This document shows positions 43,961 through 52,729 of a stretch of DNA of 64,000 nt, piece after piece; the stretch's first letter is position 1; every line of letters starts with the position of its first letter. Source of the DNA: JACDHG01 sp963811585. GTDB lineage: Bacteria > Actinomycetota > Actinomycetes > Propionibacteriales > Nocardioidaceae. The notes under the pieces were generated by a model. It saw nothing but the letters and a program-made list of their open reading frames with translations, made no database searches and was not told where the DNA came from. Both the position numbers and the translations under genes were made by a program. The DNA is taken from assembly GCA_963811585.1 (NCBI GenBank), contig CAWERR010000009.1, positions 558,001 through 622,000 of the forward strand. Reading direction: 5' to 3'.

Positions 43961-45232
43961 CGGTCGCCACCACCGTGGCCGACGGGTCACCCGGCCGTGG
44001 CCGGTCCCGCCAGTCGTCAGGGAGCAGGTGGTCGACGACATCGTCGACCGTGACGACGCCGATCAGGTGGCCGGCTTCGTCGACGACAGGGCTTGCCACC
44101 AGGTTGTAGTGGGCCATCAGCCTCGTCACCTCCTCGAGCGGGGCCTCGGCGCGCAGCGGCTCGACATCGGTGTCGATTACTCCGGAGACGAGGCGACGAC
44201 GGGGGCTCGCGCAGCAGCCGCTGGAAGTGCCCGGCGCCGAGGTAGCGCCCGGTGGGTGTCTCGAGCGGCGGACGGCATACGAAGACCATCGCCGCGAGCG
44301 ACGGCGAAAGTTCGGCGTTGCGGATGCGGGCGAGTGCCTCGGCCACCGTCGCATCGGGAGGCAGGATCACGGGATCGGTTGTCATCAGGCCGCCGGCCGT
44401 GTGCTCCTCGTAGGTCAGCAGCCGTCGTACGTCCTCGGCCTCACCGGGGTCCATCAGCATCAGCAGGCGTTCGGCCGTCTCCGGAGGGAGCTCAGCGATC
44501 AGGTCGGCGGCGTCGTCGGGCGACATCTCCTCGAGGATGTCGGCGGCGCGCTCGGAGCCGAGCTGACCGAGGATCTCGACCTGGTCGTCCTCGGGAAGCT
44601 CTTCGAGGACGTCGGCCAGGCGTGCGTCGCTCGAGCGCCGCTGCGATCTCACCCCGGCGCTTGGGCGAGAGGTCGTGGATCACGCCGGCGAGGTCGGCCG
44701 GTCGCATCTCGTCGAGGGCAGCGAGGAGGTGGGTGGCGCCCTGGCCCGCCTCTGTCCCGGTCAGGCCAGTGACCTCAGACCATTCGACGACCTGGGTCTG
44801 ACCCTTTCGGCCGAAGCGCTTGGCGCCATGCTGCACAGCAACCCTCGAAAGGTTCCAGTCGCGCGTCCGGGTCTGCTCCATCGCGATGTCGTAGACAACC
44901 CCCTCTGCGCCGGACTCCTGGATCACCACGCTGCGGTCGAGGAGCTCGGCAAGCACCAGTGTCTCGGTCGGCCGCTGCTCGAACCTGCGCATGTTGACCA
45001 GCCCGGTCGTGATGACCTGCCCAGAGTCGACGCTCGTCACCCGCGTCATCGGCAGGAAGATCCGACGTCGACCGAGGACCTCGATGACCAGACCGAGGAC
45101 GCGTGGCTGCCGGTTCTCGGCGCGGACGGCGCACACGACATCGCGCACTTTGCCGACCTGGTCACCGTTCGGGTCGTACACCAACAGGCCCGCCAGGCGG
45201 GCGATGAAGACGCGGACGGGGGCGCTGCTCAC
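43950..45232 (-). pseudogene. PRC-barrel/MgtE-N/CBS protein, two frameshifts
   Basis: A soluble MgtE-like regulator of about 427 residues rebuilt from three frames. It has a PRC-barrel-like N-terminus (VFIARLAGLLVYDPNGDQVG), an MgtE N-domain (LLAALDEMRPADLAGVIHDL, LEELPEDDQVEILGQL, MSPDDAADLIAELPPE) and two CBS motifs ending VIGVVTVDDVVDHLLPDDW. It lacks the MgtE transmembrane channel, so it is a regulatory or sensor protein rather than a transporter. GTG at 45232. The frame changes fall near 44640 and 44250-44350. Confidence 0.78.
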
Positions 45233-45309
45233 GTGCGACAGGCTACCGCCGCGTGGCCGTGACACCCCTTTTGTGCGCGTAGTCAAGCACCACGATTCTT
45301 CGCAGTCAT

Positions 45310-45322
45310 TAGGGTTGCTGGG
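45310..45322 (+). promoter_or_regulatory. leaderless -10 element of the PhzF-family gene
   Basis: TAGGGT at 45310-45315 and a 7-nt spacer to the ATG at 45323. Confidence 0.6.
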
Positions 45323-46291
45323 ATGGACGCCTCGGCCGACATGTCAACCACACCTCCTCGGCCGTTGAGTTATGACGTCGTCGACGTGTTCACCGACCGT
45401 GCGTTCGCGGGCAACCCGCTCGCCGTCGTCTATGGCGCCGAGAGCTTGTCGGCCGACCAGATGCAGGACATCGCAGCCGAGTTCAACCTGTCGGAGACGA
45501 CCTTCCCTCTCCCGATGACGGAAGAGGATGTGGCGGCCGGCGCGGACTACCGCCTCCGCATCTTCACCCCTGACGGGGAGATCCCGTTTGCCGGCCACCC
45601 GACGCTCGGGACCGCCTGGGCGCTGCGCCAGCGCGGCTTGATCCAGGCAGGCGACTGTCACCAGTCATGCCGGGCCGGGCTGATCGGGGTTCGCCTGCCC
45701 GACGACGCCAGCGCAGCTGTGGAGTTGTCGGCCGATCCGCACGACGCCGCGCATGCGCTGACCGACGACGAAGCAGATGCTGTCGCGCGCCTGGTCAGCC
45801 TCACCGCAGCCGATCTCGTGGGACCCGCTCATACTGCGGGCTGCGGCCTCAGCTGGCTGTACCTCCCCGTCCGGGACGACAGGGTTGTTGCGGCGCGCGC
45901 CACCGGTGTCCGCGTCAGCGAGACCGGCCTCGACACCAGCATGCTCCAGGACCCACTCGACGGGGTCTGTGTGTATGCCGTATCGACCGCTGCGCCAGGC
46001 GGCCAGCCCGACCTCGCCGTGCACGCCCGGGTGTTCGTGCCCGGCTACGGCATTCCCGAGGATCCAGCCACCGGGTCGGCGGCCGCGGGTCTCGGACTGG
46101 TGCTCGTGGCCGCTGGGTTGGCGGCGGCCGAAGGCCAGACGTCATACCTGATCTCACAGGGCCTCGAGATGGGTAGGCCATCGTTCCTGCATTGCCGTGT
46201 CGAGGCGCGGGACGGCGTTGCCGTCCGGTCCCACGTGGCCGGCCAGGTGGTCGCCACCGCCACCGGCACCATCGCCGTGCCTGGCCGCTGA
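45323..46291 (+). CDS. PhzF-family isomerase/epimerase
   Basis: A 322-residue PhzF fold (two diaminopimelate-epimerase-like halves). It has VVDVFTDRAFAGNPLAVV, the catalytic-Glu region AEFNLSETTFPLP and FTPDGEIPFAGHPTLGTAWAL in the first half. The second half has GIPEDPATGSAAAGLG. PhzF itself acts in phenazine synthesis, but no other phenazine genes are present, so this is one of the widespread homologues of unknown substrate. Confidence 0.88.
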   Translation: MDASADMSTTPPRPLSYDVVDVFTDRAFAGNPLAVVYGAESLSADQMQDIAAEFNLSETTFPLPMTEEDVAAGADYRLRIFTPDGEIPFAGHPTLGTAWALRQRGLIQAGDCHQSCRAGLIGVRLPDDASAAVELSADPHDAAHALTDDEADAVARLVSLTAADLVGPAHTAGCGLSWLYLPVRDDRVVAARATGVRVSETGLDTSMLQDPLDGVCVYAVSTAAPGGQPDLAVHARVFVPGYGIPEDPATGSAAAGLGLVLVAAGLAAAEGQTSYLISQGLEMGRPSFLHCRVEARDGVAVRSHVAGQVVATATGTIAVPGR

Positions 46292-46343
46292 CTGCTTGTG
46301 GAGACCGCGAGTGCTGCCTAGTGTGGCCCGCAGGCGGTGGCAC

Positions 46344-46685
46344 ATGCACGAACTCGCAATCACCCAGAGCGTCGTCGACATGGTGGTGGAGCGCACGACC
46401 GGTCGGCGGGTCGCAAGTGTTCAGGTGCAGGTCGGTGCGCTGTCGGGGGTCGTCCCTGACGCGATGCGGTTTTGCTTCGACGTAGCCGCCCAGGGCACCC
46501 CGATCGAAGGGGCAACGCTTGAGATCGACGAGTCGCCCGGACGCGGGTCGTGTCGCAGCTGCGGTGACGAGTTCGACGTGGCTGACCTCATACTCCTGTG
46601 TCCCTGTGGCAGCGCCGACGTCTATATCACCGCCGGACGCGAGCTGCTCGTGACGTCTGTAGAGCTGGTGCCCGAATGTGTCTGA
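46344..46685 (+). CDS. hypA: hydrogenase nickel-insertion protein HypA
   Basis: A 113-residue HypA: the nickel site is N-terminal MHELAITQSVVD (His2), and the zinc site is CRSCGDEF with LCPCGSADV (Cys-x2-Cys and Cys-x-Cys). It delivers nickel to the immature large subunit together with HypB. It opens the hydrogenase cluster; a TAGTGT hexamer is about 20 nt upstream. It overlaps hypB by 10 bp. Confidence 0.93.
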   Translation: MHELAITQSVVDMVVERTTGRRVASVQVQVGALSGVVPDAMRFCFDVAAQGTPIEGATLEIDESPGRGSCRSCGDEFDVADLILLCPCGSADVYITAGRELLVTSVELVPECV

Positions 46686-47449
46686 CGTGTGGGTGTGGTG
46701 ACGAGGAGAACGTCCGAGTGTCGACCGTGGGTGGCCACGACCATGACCATGACCACGACCACGACCATGACCACCATCACCGCAACGGTCAGCACGCGCA
46801 GGCTGGCACCGAGACACTCGTGCTTGGTGAGCAGATCCTCGCCAAGAACGACCACCTGGCCGGGCACAACCGTCGCTGGCTGGCAGGTCGCGATATCGCT
46901 GCGGTCAACCTGATGAGCTCGCCCGGATCCGGCAAGACATCACTGCTCGAGCGCACGATCTCTGAGCTCAACGGCCGCCGGGAGATCTGCGTCATCGAGG
47001 GGGACCAGGAGACACGCTTCGACGCCGAGCGCATCCAGGCAGCCGGCGCCCGTGCGGTCCAGGTCAACACCGGAGCTGGCTGCCACCTCGACGCACCGAT
47101 GGTGCAACAGGCACTCGAGGCGCTCGAGCCGGGCGACGGATCACTGCTGTTTATCGAGAACGTCGGAAATCTCGTCTGTCCGGCACTCTTCGACATCGGT
47201 GAGAGCGCCAAAGTCGTGATCATCTCGGTCACCGAGGGCGACGACAAGCCGCTCAAGTACCCGCATATGTTCGCGGCCGCAGACGTGCTGATCGTCAACA
47301 AGACCGATCTGATGCCGTACGTCGACTTCGATCTCGGCAAGCTCACGCACCAGGCTCGCACCCTCAACCCCGGGCTCCAGGTCATCGCTTTGTCGGTCCG
47401 CGATGGAGCGAATATGGCGGCGTGGTTCGCCTGGCTTGACGGTCTGTAA
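46676..47449 (+). CDS. hypB: hydrogenase nickel-incorporation GTPase HypB
   Basis: 257 residues: an N-terminal metal motif CLTCGC (residues 2-7) is followed by an alternating His/Asp stretch of about 15 residues (21-35) that can store nickel. The GTPase domain has SSPGSGKTSLLE (P-loop), EGDQETRFDAERI, FIENVGNLVCP and VNKTDLMPY. It drives GTP-dependent nickel insertion with HypA. The ATG at 46676 inside hypA is chosen because it includes the Cys motif. Confidence 0.93.
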   Translation: MCLTCGCGDEENVRVSTVGGHDHDHDHDHDHDHHHRNGQHAQAGTETLVLGEQILAKNDHLAGHNRRWLAGRDIAAVNLMSSPGSGKTSLLERTISELNGRREICVIEGDQETRFDAERIQAAGARAVQVNTGAGCHLDAPMVQQALEALEPGDGSLLFIENVGNLVCPALFDIGESAKVVIISVTEGDDKPLKYPHMFAAADVLIVNKTDLMPYVDFDLGKLTHQARTLNPGLQVIALSVRDGANMAAWFAWLDGL

Positions 47450-47469
47450 TACCTGTTGAGACCGCTAAA

Positions 47470-47507
47470 TGTGATTCTTGACACGTCTGCTCATCGGGTG
47501 CTAGACC
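47470..47507 (+). promoter_or_regulatory. candidate hhyS promoter with Crp-like half-site
   Basis: TTGACA (47478-47483), 18-nt spacer, TAGACC (47502-47507), 76 nt upstream of the hhyS ATG. TGTGATTCTTGACACG at 47470-47485 overlaps the -35 and matches 8 of 10 informative positions of a TGTGA-N6-TCACA Crp/GlxR site. Confidence 0.4.
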
Positions 47508-47582
47508 GGACTGATCGCGCAGGTGGGCCGACGGCCGGCTCCAGCGATGGGAGTCGCAGTCGGCTCCGGGAAGCGGGGAGAG

Positions 47583-48638
47583 ATGCCGACCGCTGAGGCT
47601 GTCAAAGCCGAGCAAACCCTCATCCACGTGCTCTGGATCAACGCCGGGCTCAGCTGCGACGGCGACTCCGTCGCGCTGACCGCCGCGACCCAGCCCAGCA
47701 TCGAGGAGATCGCGTTGGGGGCTCTCCCCGGGCTGCCTCAAATTGCCGTCCACTGGCCACTGATCGACTTCGAGTGTGGTCCGAACGGCGGGGCTGACGA
47801 CTTCCTCGAGTGGTTCTTCAAGGCCGACCGGGGTGAGCTCGAGCCGTTCGTCCTGGTCGTCGAGGGCTCGATCCCCAACGAGAAGCTCAAGGACGAGGGC
47901 TACTGGTGCGGGTTCGGCAACAACCCCGACACTGGCCAGCCGATGACGACGAGTGAGTGGCTTGACCGCCTCACGCCGAAGGCGACGGCGGTCGTTGCGG
48001 TCGGCACCTGCGCGACGTACGGCGGCATCCATGCGATGGCGGGCAACCCGACCGGTGCGATGGGGGTCCCGGACTATCTCGGCTGGGACTGGAAGTCCAA
48101 GGCCGGTATCCCGATCGTCTGCGTACCGGGTTGCCCGATCCAGCCGGACAACCTGTCCGAGACGCTGACCTACCTGCTCTACATGGCCACCGGGCAAGCT
48201 CCGATGATCCCGCTCGACGAGTCGCTGCGACCCACCTGGCTGTTCGGAGCAACCGTGCACGAAGGCTGCGACCGTGCCGGCTACTACGAGCAAGGTGACT
48301 TCGCGACCGAGTACGGCTCGCCGAAGTGCATCGTGAAGCTGGGCTGCTGGGGCCCGGTCGTGAAGTGCAACGTACCCAAGCGGGGCTGGATGAACGGCAT
48401 GGGCGGCTGTCCCAACGTAGGCGGCATCTGCATCGGCTGTACGATGCCGGGCTTCCCCGACAAGTTCATGCCGTTCATGGACGAGCCGCCAGGGGGCAAG
48501 TTGTCGACGACGACGATAGGTCTGTACGGCTCGACGATTCGCCGGTTGCGCAAGATGACCACCCACACCGTTGACCAAGAACCCAAGTGGCGGAAGCCCG
48601 GTTCGACGCTCACTACAGGAGCCACCCGCACCTGGTAA
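47583..48638 (+). CDS. hhyS: group 1h [NiFe]-hydrogenase small subunit
   Basis: 351 residues with no Tat signal peptide, which fits a cytoplasm-facing enzyme. The proximal cluster region reads NAGLSCDGDSVAL, where Asp28 stands in for the second Cys of the usual CxxC; the Asp-ligated proximal cluster is a known feature of group 1h (formerly group 5) enzymes such as the Ralstonia actinobacterial-type hydrogenase. Further ligands lie in VGTCATYGG, CVPGCPIQP, HEGCDRAG, CIVKLGCWGP, GGCPNVGG and CIGCTMPGFPD. It passes electrons from the NiFe site outward. The ATG at 47583 follows GGGAGAG. Confidence 0.92.
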   Translation: MPTAEAVKAEQTLIHVLWINAGLSCDGDSVALTAATQPSIEEIALGALPGLPQIAVHWPLIDFECGPNGGADDFLEWFFKADRGELEPFVLVVEGSIPNEKLKDEGYWCGFGNNPDTGQPMTTSEWLDRLTPKATAVVAVGTCATYGGIHAMAGNPTGAMGVPDYLGWDWKSKAGIPIVCVPGCPIQPDNLSETLTYLLYMATGQAPMIPLDESLRPTWLFGATVHEGCDRAGYYEQGDFATEYGSPKCIVKLGCWGPVVKCNVPKRGWMNGMGGCPNVGGICIGCTMPGFPDKFMPFMDEPPGGKLSTTTIGLYGSTIRRLRKMTTHTVDQEPKWRKPGSTLTTGATRTW

Positions 48639-48665
48639 CCCGTTCCAGCTCAGAGAGGCGGCGTC

Positions 48666-50459
48666 ATGGCGTCTACGATCGCCAAGCCCAGCAAGTTCCA
48701 GGAAAACTCCGATGGCCTGGTCGAGATGGCGTGGGACCCGATCACCCGGATCGTCGGCAGCCTCGGCATCTACACGAAGATCGACTTCAAAAACAAGTCC
48801 GTGGCCGAGTGTCACAGCACATCGTCGATCTTCCGTGGCTACTCAATCTTCATGAAGGGCAAAGACCCTCGCGACGCGCACTTCATCACAAGCCGCATCT
48901 GCGGAATCTGTGGTGACAACCACGCGACGTGCTCCTGCTACGCGCAGAACATGGCGTACGGCGTCAAGCCGCCCCACATCGGTGAGTGGATCGTCAACCT
49001 CGGCGAAGCAGCCGAGTACATGTTCGACCACAACATCTTCCAGGAGAACCTGGTCGGGGTCGACTACTGCGAAAAGATGGTTGCCGAGACCAACCCCGGC
49101 GTGCTCGAGCGGGCCAACAACACCGAGGCGCCGCATGCCGGTGACCACGGCTACAAGACCATCGGCGACATCATGCGGTCGCTCAACCCCTTCACGGGGG
49201 AGTTCTATCGCGAAGCGCTGCAGGTCAGTCGGTGGACACGCGAGATGTTCTGCCTGATGGAGGGGCGTCACGTTCACCCGTCGACGCTCTACCCCGGCGG
49301 CGTCGGCACGGTCGCCACCATCCAACTGATGACCGACTACATCACTCGCCTGATGCGCTACGTCGAGTTCATGAAGAAGGTCGTGCCCATGCACGACGAC
49401 TTGTTCGACTTCTTCTACGAGGCGTTGCCGGGCTACGAGCAGGTCGGTCTGCGTCGTACGCTGCTCGGTTGCTGGGGGTCGTTCCAGGACCCGGAGTACT
49501 GCAACTTCGCCTACAAGGACATGACCGAGTGGGGCCGCAAGATGTACGTGACCCCGGGGGTCGTTGTCGACGGCAAGCTCGTCACCACCGACCTGGTCGA
49601 GATCAACCTTGGCATCAGGATCTTGCTGGGCTCGTCCTACTACGAAGACTGGGAAGACCAAGAGACGTTCGTGACGCATGACCCACTGGGCAACCCGGTC
49701 GACCGGCGGCACCCGTGGAACCAGCACACGAACCCGAAGCCGCAAAAGCGTGATCTCGACGACAAGTACAGCTGGGTGATGTCTCCGCGTTGGTACGACG
49801 GCAAGGACTACCTGGCCCTCGACACCGGCGGCGGACCGCTCGCCCGGTTGTGGTCGACCGCGCTGGCGGGACTCGTCGACATCGGCTATGTCCAATCCAC
49901 GGGCTCCAGCGTCAAGATCAATCTCCCGAAGACGGCGTTGAAGGCGCCGGTAGAGCTCGAGTGGAAGATCCCGCAGTGGAGCAACACGATCGAACGCAAC
50001 CGCGCCCGCACCTACTTCCAGGCGTACGCCGCGGCCTGTGCGCTGCACTTCGCCGAGAAGGCCTTGGTTGAGATCCGCGCCGGGCGGACCAAGACGTGGG
50101 AGAAGTTCACCGTCCCTGACGAGGCAATCGGGTGTGGATTCACTGAGGCGGTGCGAGGGGTGCTCTCGCACCATATGGTCATTCGCGACGGCAAGATCGC
50201 GAACTACCACCCTTATCCTCCGACCCCGTGGAACGCCAACCCGCGTGACTCCTACGGCACACCCGGTCCCTACGAAGACGCGGTGCAGGGCCAGCCGATC
50301 TTCGAGGAGAACGACCGGGAGCACTTCAAGGGCATTGACATCATGCGCACGGTCCGCAGCTTCGACCCGTGCTTGCCCTGCGGCGTGCATATGTACCTCG
50401 GCGGCGGCAAGACCTTGGAGATGATGCACTCGCCGACCCAGTCCGTCACAGGCGAGTAG
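48666..50459 (+). CDS. hhyL: group 1h [NiFe]-hydrogenase large subunit
   Basis: 597 residues with both NiFe ligand motifs: L1 RICGICGDNH (Cys79, Cys82) and L2 DPCLPCGVH (Cys569, Cys572). After His575 a 22-residue C-terminal peptide remains, to be removed by the maturation protease encoded downstream. Group 1h enzymes oxidise H2 at atmospheric concentration and are O2-tolerant; in mycobacteria and streptomycetes they support survival in starvation. It lies 27 nt after hhyS. Confidence 0.94.
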   Translation: MASTIAKPSKFQENSDGLVEMAWDPITRIVGSLGIYTKIDFKNKSVAECHSTSSIFRGYSIFMKGKDPRDAHFITSRICGICGDNHATCSCYAQNMAYGVKPPHIGEWIVNLGEAAEYMFDHNIFQENLVGVDYCEKMVAETNPGVLERANNTEAPHAGDHGYKTIGDIMRSLNPFTGEFYREALQVSRWTREMFCLMEGRHVHPSTLYPGGVGTVATIQLMTDYITRLMRYVEFMKKVVPMHDDLFDFFYEALPGYEQVGLRRTLLGCWGSFQDPEYCNFAYKDMTEWGRKMYVTPGVVVDGKLVTTDLVEINLGIRILLGSSYYEDWEDQETFVTHDPLGNPVDRRHPWNQHTNPKPQKRDLDDKYSWVMSPRWYDGKDYLALDTGGGPLARLWSTALAGLVDIGYVQSTGSSVKINLPKTALKAPVELEWKIPQWSNTIERNRARTYFQAYAAACALHFAEKALVEIRAGRTKTWEKFTVPDEAIGCGFTEAVRGVLSHHMVIRDGKIANYHPYPPTPWNANPRDSYGTPGPYEDAVQGQPIFEENDREHFKGIDIMRTVRSFDPCLPCGVHMYLGGGKTLEMMHSPTQSVTGE

Positions 50460-50466
50460 TCCCGCC

Positions 50467-51420
50467 ATGGGACCCGAGACGCTGGGGCACGGCGAAGCGG
50501 CCGCCGGCGGAGCGGATCGACTGCGGGATACCGGTGAACGTATCGAGGTCCTGCTCGACGCGAGCGCTGCCGGCGGCGCGGTTGCTCGGCAACGGGCCGA
50601 GGACCTCGTCGCGCTGGTCACGGACCTCTACGGCGCCGGGCTGGAGCGGCTGCTCCAGATCCTTGCGGACGCTGGGCGTCTCGACGACCAAGTGATGAAC
50701 GTGCTTGCTCAGGACGACCTCGTGGCAAGCCTTCTCCTGGTGCACGGCCTGCACCCTCACGACGTCGAGACGCGGGTGGGCGCCGCCCTCGACAGCGTGC
50801 GCCCCTACCTCGGATCGCACGGAGGCGACGTCGAGCTCGTCGACGTCGGTGCCGACGGGGGTGTGCGGATCCGGCTGTTGGGGAGCTGCGACGGTTGCCC
50901 GTCGTCGGCCGTGACCTTGCAGCTCGCGGTGGAAGGAGCGATCGAGGCAGCCGCCCCCGAGGTTACGTCCATCGAGGTCGAGACACCGACCGAGCAGGCC
51001 GGGGCCAAGCCCGCACTGATCCCAGTCACTGCGTTGCGGTCTCGGCTCGGTGACGACGACGTTGCGCCCGTGCCCCACTGGCTGCCGGTTCCGGAGATGG
51101 CGTCGTTAGAGCCCGGTGAGCTCGCCGGCTTCCAGGTCGACGGCGTCGACCTGTTTGCCTGCCGTCTCGGTCAAGACCTGTTCGCCTACCGTGACCACTG
51201 TCCCGGGTGTGAGCAGACCCTTGCGGGAGCGACCCTCGAACGCCGGCTTGGCGAGGCAACCGGCGGCGGGGTGTTGACGTGCGGCAGGTGTCGAAGCCAC
51301 TACGACGTACGCCGTGCCGGGGTCAGCCTCGACGGAAACGACCTTCACCTCGACCCCTACCCATTGTTGATGCGTGACGGCGTGCTGATGGTTGCCCTGC
51401 CGGTTGTGGCCACGACATGA
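50467..51420 (+). CDS. NifU-domain/Rieske-fold Fe-S protein of the hydrogenase cluster (HhyE-like)
   Basis: A 317-residue two-part protein. Residues 105-165 are a NifU C-terminal domain (RPYLGSHGGDVELVDVG) with the cluster motif Cys141-x2-Cys144. Residues 200-317 resemble a Rieske fold, but the ligands are Cys245-x2-Cys248 and Cys272-x2-Cys275 in place of the normal Cys-x-His and Cys-x2-His, suggesting a rubredoxin-like or all-Cys centre. In M. smegmatis a comparable cluster protein is needed for Hhy electron transfer (recalled, not checked). It starts 7 nt after hhyL. Confidence 0.78.
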   Translation: MGPETLGHGEAAAGGADRLRDTGERIEVLLDASAAGGAVARQRAEDLVALVTDLYGAGLERLLQILADAGRLDDQVMNVLAQDDLVASLLLVHGLHPHDVETRVGAALDSVRPYLGSHGGDVELVDVGADGGVRIRLLGSCDGCPSSAVTLQLAVEGAIEAAAPEVTSIEVETPTEQAGAKPALIPVTALRSRLGDDDVAPVPHWLPVPEMASLEPGELAGFQVDGVDLFACRLGQDLFAYRDHCPGCEQTLAGATLERRLGEATGGGVLTCGRCRSHYDVRRAGVSLDGNDLHLDPYPLLMRDGVLMVALPVVATT

Positions 51421-52091
51421 CGGCTTCGGGTGGCAACGGTGTTGACGGTAGCGGCTCGCTGAGCGTGCTCCGTCGGATTGCGAACCGCCCGCCGCCTGAT
51501 CCCGACGTCGAGAAGTGCGAGATGTGCGCCGAGGTCATCGGTGACGAGCATCCGCACGTCGTCGACATCGAAAGCCGGGGGTTGATGTGCACCTGCCGCG
51601 GCTGCTACCTGCTCTTCACAGCGGAGCAGGCGCATCTGCGCTTCCGGGCAGTCCCCGACCGCTACCTGTCGTTCCCCGAGATCGACATTGACGGCGCATC
51701 GTGGAGCCAGCTGGAGATCCCCGTCGGACTCGCGTTCCTGTTCTCCAACTCCGTACTCGGTTCAACGGTCGCGTTCTACCCAGGTCCTGCCGGGGTCACC
51801 GAGTCCGAGCTGGACCTGAAGGCATGGAGCAGCATCGTCGATGCCAACCCGTCGCTTGGCACCTTGAGGCCCGACGTCGAGGCGCTGCTCGTGCACACCA
51901 CCGACCACGGCGAGGAGTTTCGGTGCTTCCTCGTGCCGATCGATGCATGCTACGAGCTCGCTGGGCGGCTCCGACTTGTCTGGCGCGGCTTCGACGGCGG
52001 GCAAGACGCCCACGAGCAGATCGAAGCGTTCTTCGCCCAGGTGGCTGAGCGGAGCCGGCCGGCACCTTCGGCCCAGGGGAGCGCGTCGTGA
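51417..52091 (+). CDS. DUF5947-like hydrogenase-cluster protein
   Basis: A 224-residue conserved protein with two Cys pairs near the N-terminus (EKCEMCAEV and LMCTCRGCYLLF), a probable zinc or Fe-S knuckle at residues 35-65, followed by an alpha/beta domain (YLSFPEIDIDGASWSQLEIP). I recall the family only as a companion of group 1h hydrogenases; an assembly or electron-transfer role is inferred. Coupled by 4-bp overlaps on both sides. Confidence 0.7.
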   Translation: MTASGGNGVDGSGSLSVLRRIANRPPPDPDVEKCEMCAEVIGDEHPHVVDIESRGLMCTCRGCYLLFTAEQAHLRFRAVPDRYLSFPEIDIDGASWSQLEIPVGLAFLFSNSVLGSTVAFYPGPAGVTESELDLKAWSSIVDANPSLGTLRPDVEALLVHTTDHGEEFRCFLVPIDACYELAGRLRLVWRGFDGGQDAHEQIEAFFAQVAERSRPAPSAQGSAS

Positions 52092-52729
52092 CCGACCTGT
52101 CGTTCCGTGTCGACGATGTCGTGGCCGAGCCTTACGCAGCCGCGCCGCAGCTGACTGCTCGGCTGCAGGTCTCGGAGGCAAGCGGGACGACGGTCCATGC
52201 GATCGCCTTGCGTTGTCAGGTGCGGATCGAGCCCCAACGCCGGGGCTACAACGGGGACGAGGCCGGCGGGCTGGTCGATCAGTTCGGCGGCCGCGACCGC
52301 TGGTCGCAGACGCTCAAGCCGTTCCTGTGGATGCAGTGCGGCACGATGGTCCAAGGGTTCGACGCCACCACCATGGTCGACCTGCCGATGGCCGTGACGT
52401 ACGACTTCGATGTCGCTGCATCGAAGTACCTTCACGCGTTGGGCGAAGGGGAAGTGCCGTTGGTCTTTCTCTTCTCCGGCACCGTCTTCACCCGTGGTGA
52501 CTCGGGATTCGGTGTCGAGCAGGTGGCGTGGCATCTCGAGGACTCCTACCGGATGCCGGTCAGCGTCTGGCACGACTGCATGCAGATGCATTTCCCCAAC
52601 GCGGGTTGGATCCGACTCGACCGGGACACGATGGCCGACCTCGCGCACTACAAGTCCACGCACGGACTGACCACGTGGGACGAAGTACTGGCCCGACTGC
52701 TACCCACAAGCAAGGAGTCGGCGCGATGA
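52088..52729 (+). CDS. DUF6084-like hydrogenase-cluster protein
   Basis: A 213-residue beta-rich protein with no membrane helix and no Cys pair. Distinct features are TLKPFLWMQCGTMVQGFDATT near residue 78 and VPLVFLFSGTVF near 123. It is a conserved companion of group 1h hydrogenase genes, with no biochemical role known. GTG start, 4-bp overlap with the preceding gene and with the following one, so its synthesis is tightly tied to the operon. Confidence 0.68.
   Translation: MTDLSFRVDDVVAEPYAAAPQLTARLQVSEASGTTVHAIALRCQVRIEPQRRGYNGDEAGGLVDQFGGRDRWSQTLKPFLWMQCGTMVQGFDATTMVDLPMAVTYDFDVAASKYLHALGEGEVPLVFLFSGTVFTRGDSGFGVEQVAWHLEDSYRMPVSVWHDCMQMHFPNAGWIRLDRDTMADLAHYKSTHGLTTWDEVLARLLPTSKESAR

Noticed and set aside
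43950..45232. Magnesium transporter MgtE
   Set aside because: Only the cytoplasmic MgtE-N and CBS parts are present, with a PRC-barrel in front; no transmembrane channel is encoded.
45323..46291. Phenazine biosynthesis locus
   Set aside because: PhzF homologues are widespread without phenazine genes, and none of the other phz genes is nearby.
48843..50621. 592-residue minus-strand ORF opposite hhyL
   Set aside because: Shadow of a GC-rich gene: the plus-strand product has full hydrogenase motifs while the antisense product is Arg/Val/His-rich without a known domain. The same applies to long ORFs opposite the flavoprotein (6761-8374) and the cyclase paralogues (55651-57579, 58830-59903).
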